Below are positions 57,401 through 64,000 of a stretch of DNA of 64,000 nucleotides, piece after piece. Each line of letters starts with the position of its first letter. The first letter of the stretch is position 1. The stretch is from Mucidula mucida. Lineage: Eukaryota; Basidiomycota; Agaricomycetes; Agaricales; Physalacriaceae. A program made the translations under genes and the position numbers. The notes beneath the pieces were generated by a model. The model ran no database searches. It was not told the origin of the DNA and was given only the letters and a program-made list of their open reading frames with translations. The stretch is from assembly GCA_015501055.1 (NCBI GenBank), contig JADNYV010000013.1, positions 310,001 to 374,000 on the forward strand, read 5' to 3'.

Positions 57401-58746
57401 TTTGGTTTTGGAGTGGAAATGTACATTGTACGATCGTCCGGGTTGATGTAGACGGGACATTTGCCGCGACTGATATGGGATAGAGACAGGAGAGTGTACG
57501 CCATCTTTGGCACATAGTAGGCCTGGCGGAATATCGTCTTTGTGGATGAGTTCCCATTGGAAAGAGTGATGACCAGGTCGCCCTTAGCAACAGCAGAAAT
57601 AGTTTCGCCGTTCGCTGCAGTGACGGGACGGGGTTTGATCTTGACCAGAGTCTTGAACAAATGAACCTCCGGTGAGAACGTCTTGGATGCGGCGCTGTCG
57701 AAGAATGCGGGTCGTTCGGTCTCAGTAGCGAGAGCATTGCCCTCCATGTGATAATCGGAACCAAATGCCATAAACGCAGTATTGCGATGACCAATGGTAA
57801 CTACATCGTCATCACTATCATCGATAGCTACAGCGGCCGTGTCCTTGTCCTTGTCCTTGTCCTTCTTTTTCTTCCAAGGCTGTTGCCCTTCACGTCCGCC
57901 GCCCTTCGCCCAACAATCCTTGGCGACGTGCCCACTGCGCTTGCAGTTGGTGCACGTTGCACTCTTGGACGAGGAAGACCTGCCGGAGGATGAACCGCGA
58001 GAGCCGCCATTGGCAGCCATTGCAACATTGTCGCTGGTGTTTTCGCTGGTAGTCCGGGCGTGGTAGTCCTCCATGATGATGGACTTGACGGTCTGGAGAG
58101 AAGCCTTCTGACCAGTAATTTTGCTGGCCGCATTGAGCGTCTGACGAGTAGAGTTGAAGGAAGGGGGAAGGCCTTTAAGGATGATGGTGGTGAGCTGGTC
58201 CTCGGCGATGTCCATTCCCATGCCGGCGAGACGCTGTTGCATGTTCTCCGCCTCGGTGATGTAGGTTTCGACACCAGATTCGTCCGGGCATTGCAAGTCG
58301 TTGAGTTGCGTGAGGAGAAGTTGCTGTGTCATGTCGCCGCGCTCGTTCATGTACTTCTCGAGTGCGACCCATACGCCGTTCGCGGTAGACGCGGATTTGA
58401 TAGCGTTGAAGGCAGCATTGGGGATTGACTCGTAGATGATGGTCCGGATTTTCGCTTCCTTGGTCTCCCAGTTGTCGAACGCGATGTCGAGTTTTTCGGA
58501 CTCGTCGTCGGACAGTGGCTTGGCGAACGCCGTATCGGCTGAGCTGTACCATTTGCCGGTGTGGGAGACGACGAAGGGAGGTGTGGGAACAGTGCCGCGA
58601 AGATGGCGGCCGACTCCGGCAGCCTTGAGCTTCTGGACGAGTTTTTCACGGTATGTGACCCAGTTGGACCCGTCGTTGGCGAGCTTGACGGTGCTGACGA
58701 CCTTAATTTCCGTAGTCGACATTTTTTCGTCGGCTCCGGGGCCCAT
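54412..58746 (-). CDS. Ty1/copia Gag-Pol polyprotein
   Basis: Single uninterrupted frame of 1,444 residues. Gag (residues about 9-240) has YREKLVQKLKAAGVGRHLRG. The zinc knuckle is CTNCKRSGHVAKDC (CX2CX4HX4C). The protease motif is FFDSAASKTFS. The pre-integrase zinc region starts LMELHHICGHRDP, but the usual CxxC reads FCEIYAK, so one ligand Cys is Tyr. The integrase DDE residues lie in VVTDLIGPM, VLGSDRGGEF and SPQSNGIAERSNG. RT contains FVARGFSQIKGVDYYDSYAP, and the catalytic box VAVATDDFTI has ATDD where YVDD is common. RNase H has HWTSKKQSLVTLSTGESEY. The first ATG lies inside the primer-binding site; a second Met at residue 9 could be the real start. Confidence 0.93.
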   Translation of the reverse strand: MGPGADEKMSTTEIKVVSTVKLANDGSNWVTYREKLVQKLKAAGVGRHLRGTVPTPPFVVSHTGKWYSSADTAFAKPLSDDESEKLDIAFDNWETKEAKIRTIIYESIPNAAFNAIKSASTANGVWVALEKYMNERGDMTQQLLLTQLNDLQCPDESGVETYITEAENMQQRLAGMGMDIAEDQLTTIILKGLPPSFNSTRQTLNAASKITGQKASLQTVKSIIMEDYHARTTSENTSDNVAMAANGGSRGSSSGRSSSSKSATCTNCKRSGHVAKDCWAKGGGREGQQPWKKKKDKDKDKDTAAVAIDDSDDDVVTIGHRNTAFMAFGSDYHMEGNALATETERPAFFDSAASKTFSPEVHLFKTLVKIKPRPVTAANGETISAVAKGDLVITLSNGNSSTKTIFRQAYYVPKMAYTLLSLSHISRGKCPVYINPDDRTMYISTPKPNSTVFAKIPESKGMYACNIPSSSKTNTLNLGPEIALIAKVQKVTLMELHHICGHRDPASLRRMYIDGHIEGIKLDLNSKAKFCEIYAKAKAKRKPFPKEGHYEYVQGAGDKVVTDLIGPMDVKSLGGARYACTFRDLHTHESRSEYLPKKSDALGAYKRYEVWIKVQRGVQVIKVLGSDRGGEFTSKAFDEHLQSRGTERHLNVHDSPQSNGIAERSNGYLMDTTRAFIFASGLPNYLWAEAHRHAEYIWNRTTTKAITSGKTPYEMSTQRKPNLSGLRPWGMKCWLKLKDPKKLTERVIQVHFVGVDTESKGWRIYWPKHKKVSVERDVYFNQEDIIPEPVEFEGEIEEVTDNVEPPQTLEPMPSIPSIPPIQIPANPPPPPVEEAPLSPLTELSESDNEPAEPEPLPGRPKRSTAAKPGSYKERDLRTRPTTAGIAAIVKFILESESEEEPCDFAMLVDAEPMTTKEALEGDDSEVWKQSIIEEIKQCEKFETWELMSADEVPKGVNLVSTKFVFRVKCDEFGNFARAKARFVARGFSQIKGVDYYDSYAPVVRLSTLRTLLSIGASMGAIIDQADIKNAYLHAPILEDVYIQFPPELDDLFTIPDHLKGQKRYGKLKKGLYGTKQAGRGLYKKLKSTMEGMGFTVSDADEAVFQRIDGDRYTLVAVATDDFTIIAHSQEESDAFKAELGKHFELVDLGAIHWLLGMQITRDLDAKTISIGQKAYIETLVKRFAIENHAPFSTPMEASITLHTNSPSVSQEPTTAREKQQYLEIIGSLMYANVGSRPDIAFAVSTLSQFVEDPRSTHIKAAFRVLRYLKGTKDFKLILGGPEITLIAYHDASFANQPGRKSMSGFVLYVGRGAVHWTSKKQSLVTLSTGESEYVGLTPASKNIIWIHKLFKQLSPLLQNPSIYPSNPTTLFTDSENAKSIAKDSVFHERTKHIDICFHFVRQAIALGHVSLAYCQTDNMIADTLTKPLARAKFEHFRSLLGLEG

Positions 58747-58750
58747 AACC
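58739..58750 (-). promoter_or_regulatory. Primer-binding site (half initiator-tRNA type)
   Basis: On the minus strand, GGTTATGGGCCC directly follows the 5' LTR. It is complementary to the anticodon stem-loop of initiator tRNA-Met and resembles the primer site known from Drosophila copia. It contains the first ATG of the polyprotein. Confidence 0.6.
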
Positions 58751-59085
58751 TGACGTACGCAGTGCGGGGTAGTCGAGGACGGGCGCGGTACGCGCTAGGT
58801 CGTCGCGGGAGGACTCGGGGAAACCACGGGAGGAGGAGACCTGTAGCAGTAAGTAAGATATGGGTCTCAGACGATGGTGGTAAAGTCTGTTATTATACCT
58901 GTAGCAGTAAGTAAGATATGGCTACAGGTTCTGTGAGTATACGATGAATAATAATAGATCTGTTCAGTACTCACGTCTCAGACGATGGTGGTAAAGTCTG
59001 AGACGCGATCAAGTCCGAATCGGACAGGTAAGCTGCCGCGATCATACAGCTATCTACTCGACCATCACTAGCTCGATGTCCGTCA
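58751..59085 (-). repeat. 5' LTR of the copia element
   Basis: 335 bp, no difference from the 54053-54387 copy seen by eye. It ends at the right target duplication GGAGG (59086-59090). Confidence 0.95.
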
Positions 59086-59822
59086 GGAGGTACTTGCTTT
59101 GGGGTTGGAGAAGACATACGAGGAGGATCTGGACATCGGACAGGTAAAGGTTGACGAGAGAGTGGAGATCGATATTGAAGAAATGTGTCATGACACATAC
59201 CACTGCGAAGCTGGCATCATGGCAGCAAGCGCCTGCATTCAAGAAGACGAGAAAATTTTACCGGATAATGTTCGTCTCGCGTTCCAGGACCTAGTGACAG
59301 AGGTATTTAGTATCGGCTCTCAAACTAGCTAAGGGCATTCACTGATTGACCTACTCTAGTCGCGCGAATCGGAATTGGTGCGCTTTGACTTGATCTATCT
59401 GGCTCAATTCAAATCCTGATTTGCTTCTGTAGGCGATCAACATCGGTGTCACCAAAAAGATATGCCCCACCTGCTGGCTATTGGCACAGATCATCAGCAG
59501 AAAACTCAACATCTCGTTTTCGCTGCCAGACCGTCCTTCACGATACATGCCGTGGGTTCCACCCCCGGTTGCTTTCGGAGATGATTCTGCTAAGGTTAGA
59601 GTTTGCATTAGTCTATCACATTGGAAAAATGCTGGTCGATCAGAGACATCTGTTCGAGGACGAGTATGTTTTTGGAGTGGACGAGGACTTCGTTAAATTC
59701 ATGACCGACCAACGAAAAATGTCTGATGATGCCGATTCACTCCAGGAGAAGAGGATCGACTAGGATGTGTACTACAAACGTTTAAACGGAAGCGCCGCAT
59801 CTTGCTCGCATCAAACGATAGT

Positions 59823-62177
59823 TCAATGATGCGTGGGCATATTCACAGACGCTCGTGTACCAACAGCATCTTCCGCTTTCCATAAGCTTGTAGTTGTCTG
59901 ACAAGCATGTGAATTACGGGATGGATAAATTCAACGAGCGCAACAAACCTTGTTCTGCGTATAGAAATTGATTCCGCTGGTTCGATAATATCAGGATATG
60001 CACTTGGGACCAATGAAACGACGCGTACCTTTTACCGTAGAAGTGAATGTCACCCAAGAAGCTTCCCTTATTGCCGCTCCACGAGAACATGGGCAAGGGT
60101 ACAGGTATGGGAACGTTGATCCCAATCTGACCCACATTGACCTCGGTTTCAAACTTGCGAGCCGTGGCGCCGGACTGTGTGAAGATTGCAGCGCCATTAC
60201 CGTATCGGTTCTGGTTGATGATATCGAGCGCGTCATCCAAGGTGTCTGCTTTCACGACGACTAGAACTGGACCGAATATCTCAGCCCTAGATGTCTAGAT
60301 TGGTTCAGCGGCTATGAGCAGAAATGTAGATACCCACTGATAGCACTTCATGCTCGTGTTCGCCTCGATCACCGTCGGGCCCACAAAATTACCTTCCGGA
60401 TACGCAGCGACTTTGATGTTTCGTCCGTCAAGAAGAATCTTTCCTCCTTGGTCTTCGGCCGAGGATATGAGTCCAGTAATCCTGGATTTCGCGGCAGGGG
60501 AAATCACAGGACCTCTGAATGCGGCATGAGCGAATCAAAGCAACAATGGAAAGAGTGTACTCACAGATCAGCACCCTCTTCAAAACCGCCGCTGACCTTT
60601 AGTTTCGCGGCTCTTTCCACCAATTCAGGAAGCCAAGACTGGGCTTCGCCAATCAGGAGTGCTATATACAAAGAATCAGCACCGGGTGAATGTCAAGCAT
60701 ATGAGACGTGCCGACTGATATAGCCATGCATCGCTGACCAGCGGCTGTATGTTATTGTTGAGTGAGAAGTCACGAAAGGGCGAGTGACTGACCGCCAAAG
60801 GCAGCACCGATGAGAGAGTTCAATGCGAGATTTTTGTTAGCTGAAGAAGATCTTAGGAGAGACGGGATAATCAAGATTGCAGATACCCACCATCGGGCAT
60901 CACGATCGCATGATTCTTTGCACCCAGGTTGGCCTGCAAGGCACATCAATATGAATCAGACGCGACGCGTCTTGCTCACCTGGACGCGTTTACCGTTACG
61001 CGTTCCCCTGAAAGAACGTCAGCTCGCGTGGATTTCGTCGCCCTCGGCATACCTCTCGTAAATATGGCGTCCAGCTTTATCGCCACCGACAAAGCTAATG
61101 GCTTTAATTGCCGGGTGGTCACAGATGGAGTTGACCGTATTGACGCCGCCGTGGACTATGTTAAGGACACCGGGTGGAAGGCCTGCGAAATGGGATGAGG
61201 ATGTCCACATTCGAGTGGAAAACGCGTACCAGCACGCTGGCACAGCTCAGCAATGATCATTGCGGCACCGGGATCTCGCTCGGACGGCTTCAGGACTAGG
61301 GTGTTGCCCGTTACAGCAGCCATGGGTATCGACCACAGGGGAATCATACTGTCGATACGAAGGCGTTAGCCGCGGAGAAGTAACACGCAAGATACGTACG
61401 CTGGGAAGTTGAACGGCGCAATACTCGCGCAAACGCCTAAAGGCACTTTGCGGACGTAGGTGTCCATGTCCTTGCTGACTGTGTATTGTTAGTTGATAAC
61501 AGGTAGAAGCGCAAGCATACCTTCAATCTTCTCGCCTAATAACGTGGAGGTTATGCCAGTAGCGGTTTCTACAACCTGCAGACCGCGTAACAGATCTCCC
61601 TGTGCATCTACGGATGCAATGTCAAGCGTGAGACGCGCCGTTGATGAAGGTGATATACAATCAGACCTGGCAATGTCTTGCCTTGTTCAAGGACAATGCT
61701 GTGCGCGATTGAGTCTGCGTTTTGCCGAAGCAAGGCTTGAAGTCTATCCAGGGGTGAGAATGCGGAAACGTGTTGAGGTGGTCATATAAACACACTCCAT
61801 GGCAAAACGTTGACGAGCCAGGACGCTTGTGCGACTCCATGATTTGTACGCCTCGGCCGCGGAATCGACTGCTTGCTCAAACTCGGCATTCGTTGTGTGA
61901 GGCACGCGGGTAAGCACCGTTTGTGTAGACTGGTGTACTGTTATTGTTGGCTTTAACCTGCTCGCTTATGACCTACCGGATCCAGGACTTCAGTCCATTC
62001 TGTGGCCTTGCTTTCGACAAACTGGCCTCCAATAAAGTTCTTGGTGGTTCCCCCGGTCGCGCTAGTGCCTTTCCACTGGTCAGATAGTTGCTCAGCCATT
62101 GGCCTTGCGGCTGCGCTGAGGGCGCGAGAGACGGCGGACGAGCTGAAGCAGCGTCTCTGCGCAACGAGTAGAACCAT
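59823..62177 (-). CDS. Methylmalonate-semialdehyde dehydrogenase (ALDH6)
   Basis: CoA-acylating mitochondrial aldehyde dehydrogenase of valine and beta-alanine/propionate breakdown. The N-terminus [20 protein letters not shown] is a mitochondrial presequence, followed by [24 protein letters not shown]. Landmarks are [67 protein letters not shown], then [60 protein letters not shown] and [11 protein letters not shown]. The C-terminus is SVNMPTHH. The family-specific PVPLPMFS confirms ALDH6. About 13 introns fit the usual GT..AG rule. The gene is intact. It is divergent from the gene at 62312 across about 130 bases. Confidence 0.9.
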
Positions 62178-62311
62178 GGTAGTGGTTACAGTTGAAGCGG
62201 TGTCCAGGTGCTCGTTCAGCAGACCACAGATTCCGATCCTTTCCTTTTTCGGCTGTCCTGATCTGGCAGGCGCGAACTCACGTGCGTCCGACTTTTTATT
62301 CTTCTTCAACC

Positions 62312-64000
62312 ATGAACGGCGCCATGAATGGCTTCTCCTCGTTCGACAAGGACCTCGATGCCATGCGAATGGGCAACGGAAACGCGGGCCAGTTTGCTGC
62401 CAACAACTTTCCTTCGTCCAGCGCGAATTCATATCCAGAATACTCTCCATCCGGCATGCCCAACCAGTACGCGAACAATGTCGATATGCGGCAGCAGATG
62501 TCGTCGCCGACGAATGCAATGGCACCAAATGGACACTGGCCTGGCATGTTTAACCAGACTCCACATCAGAGACCAATGCAACCTACACAAATGGGGGGTC
62601 ACCAGCAGCAGTTTAACCAACAATGGAACCAACCCATGGGCGCCCAATCCTTCCCCAATGCTATGCGCGGCATGCCACTCGGACTGAATGCTGGTCTGCC
62701 TTTTATGGCTCCGCAGATGATGCAGGACGCGATGGTCATCCACAAACGGGAGGAAGAGACTCTTGTACGCACACTTATCAACGCACAAACCAACCGTGTG
62801 TCCTACAGAGAGGCATTGAACGCCCTACACGGGGTATGTATGTCTTTCTCCGATGCCCCGCAATACGCGTCTGATATAGTCCAGACCAACAACCACAGTG
62901 CTAGCCTATGGAAGGATCACTATCTGGAGCATAAATATCGTCTCGACGGCGACATTGCCCAGTACTTCAGCCGCTTGCGCGATCGCACCAGCCACCTACC
63001 TAGTTTTGTTCCGAAAAACGCATTTCCCGGTTTGAAGCCAGAGTCGTCGGTTTCGCCTATCGCTTCCTCTTCAGGACCTCCATCTGCTGCCAAAAGTCGT
63101 CGTACTAGAAACTCTAGTACTCCCACAGCGCAGCCTTCCTCATCGACGCCTACTACCGGTCGACGCAACACCATAAACAGCCTTACCACCCACACTGCTG
63201 TTTTTGACCGCCGCCTTCCCCAGCCACATGTTGACCTGAAGATCCCTGAACCTCCTTCACGCTCCCCAACACCTCCAACACTAGTCATACCGAAAGGCCG
63301 CGGTAACAAATTCACCGAGCAGGACAAGACGTTCTTCCTCAAGTTTATATCACGTCGAGTACAGGAGGATGCCACTCTAACACGGAACGATCTCTGTGAA
63401 CTCTTAGCAGAGAAGGCTCGTCTTAATCTTCTTGTGCTTCAGAGCCTGTTGTCGCTGAAATCATAATCGTAGGCACCGCACCACAGCACCCAATCCTGGG
63501 CTTCATACTGGTCCAACAACCATGACATGCCTGACAAAATCCTCGCTTCCGCAAAGGGCGAACTGGAGGATGACGAGGACGAGTCTGAAGAGGAACGGAT
63601 AACAAAGTCTCGTCCACGGCCCAAGTACAAGGACATCAGTTCAGACGACGAAGGGCAAGATGATGAGGACGAGGAAGAGGCGAAACACAACGACGACGAA
63701 GATGCAGAAGGTGACGACGACGATGAAGCGGACGAAGACGAAGACGATGAAGACGTGGAAATACCACCATTTGACGAGGAAGCGATGGGACCCAAGGGTG
63801 GTCCGTTCACTGATGCTGACCTGGCCATCACTGCGCGACATATTGCCAGTTTTCCAGATTTCTCTCAAGTCAACTTTCAAGACAAATGGGTTCCTTTTGG
63901 CGATAAAGTGTGTCGAGTCACAGATGCCTTGTGCTTCCTGTTTAACAGCATCTAGTACCCACAACGCTCCGCCAAGTCTTGGGCTGAATATTACCGTCGA
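62312..64000 (+). CDS. Rap1-Myb-like repeat protein (partial, runs off window)
   Basis: The start MNGAMNGFSSFDKDLDAMRM leads into a Met/Asn/Gln/Pro-rich region of about 140 residues, as in transcription co-regulators. Three similar modules follow: EALNALHGTNNHSASLWKDH (62810 on), FTEQDKTFFLKFISRRVQED with HHSTQSWASYW (63316-63510), and FTDADLAITARHIASFPDFS with SAKSWAEYY (63808-64000). The HSxxSWxxYW/HY pattern resembles the Rap1/TERF2IP Myb-like fold. An acidic tract (DDEDEEE) lies at about 63560-63770. A 51-base intron (62834-62884) is in frame whether spliced or not. A second intron (63419-63475) needs a GC don­or. The function is inferred to be in chromatin or telomeres. Confidence 0.6.

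Larger units (their letters stand above)
54053..59085 (-). mobile_element. Complete Ty1/copia LTR retrotransposon
   Basis: 5,033 bp with 335-bp LTRs that appear identical by eye, flanked by the 5-bp duplication GGAGG (54048-54052 and 59086-59090). LTRs start TGACG and end CGTCA. The minus-strand element has a primer-binding site next to the 5' LTR, a single long polyprotein frame, and a purine-rich tract (GAGGGGGAG) next to the 3' LTR. Domain order is Gag, zinc knuckle, protease, integrase, RT, RNase H, which places it in Ty1/copia. LTR identity and the open frame point to a very recent insertion. Confidence 0.95.
52421..59763 (+). pseudogene. Deaminase-fold protein gene interrupted by copia element
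   Basis: Host gene disrupted at 54052 by a Ty1/copia insertion. The left part encodes MSQLPTSTKVYLLTCLATKL, LLTRGTKEEQNRSIAVLLYN, HAAQNATRFTDAQLFFHSHC, VLLEWKPDDYEEGLRTEKV, VDVVDVAHTNLDGMYNLCTL and GMHGMTAVLHAVTSMGKSL, up to ETGEGTEE. After the element the frame resumes exactly at VLALGLEKTYEEDLDIGQ, then YHCEAGIMAASA (HxE zinc motif) and, after an intron, TKKICPTCWLL (CPxCW), with MPWVPPP. The HCE..CPTC pattern fits OTT_1508-like fungal deaminases. The substrate is unknown. A missing G near 52535 also breaks the frame. The C-terminal end is uncertain (59696 or 59763). Confidence 0.72.

Noticed and set aside
58561..58914. Plus-strand frame across the 5' LTR
   Set aside because: Antisense shadow of the copia polyprotein plus LTR.

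Overview
The window is nuclear DNA of a filamentous basidiomycete, most likely an agaricomycete. Genes are dense, on both strands, and split by many 45-75 base introns with GT..AG ends and CTAAC-like branch sites. The gene set fits this: fungal glucosylceramide synthase, Kre6-type glucan synthesis protein, ERG26, Ima1, Prm10/ThrE-like transporter, F-box/LRR proteins of agaricomycete type, and a Ty1/copia element. No tRNA, rRNA or CRISPR array was seen.

Layout. 0.4-9 kb: an AT-hook protein (-), a GT21 ceramide glucosyltransferase (+) and a RING-containing SNF2 ATPase with SUMO-interacting motifs (+). 9-12.2 kb: gene-poor, with a 53-base palindrome and a truncated spermidine synthase. 12.3-14.6 kb: ThrE/Prm10-like membrane protein. 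14.8-31 kb: an accessory region with two homeodomain-like genes, a third decayed homeodomain fragment, an F-box gene, and one intact plus two decayed copies of a small 8-cysteine secreted peptide gene. A Ser/Thr-rich membrane sensor, Ima1, SNAPc subunit 1 and Kre6 lie between them. 31-34 kb: membrane-anchored heparinase II/III-like lyase. 34.5-38 kb: peroxisomal 3-ketoacyl-CoA thiolase (PTS2) divergent from a TatD nuclease. 39.6-52 kb: F-box, SDR, cytosolic GluRS, CNNM/Mam3, ERG26, a His-rich methyltransferase and the carnitine/acylcarnitine carrier. 52.4-59.8 kb: a deaminase-fold gene cut open by a complete 5,033-bp Ty1/copia element with identical 335-bp LTRs and a GGAGG target duplication. 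59.8-64 kb: methylmalonate-semialdehyde dehydrogenase divergent from a Rap1-Myb-like repeat protein that runs off the window.

How the genes connect. Thiolase, acylcarnitine carrier and MMSDH are all fatty acid/valine catabolism genes but are not an operon-like cluster. GT21, ERG26 and Kre6 serve membrane and wall biogenesis. The most interesting structure is a homeodomain gene and a cysteine-rich peptide gene in head-to-head arrangement, present twice as inverted copies about 8 kb apart. Others are a probable AT-AC intron in the thiolase gene and the very young copia insertion.

Caveat: about a dozen otherwise conserved reading frames contain single-base length changes, nearly all in short homopolymers. 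This looks more like uncorrected long-read error than mass pseudogenisation, so CDS entries below give gene spans (introns included) and note the breaks.
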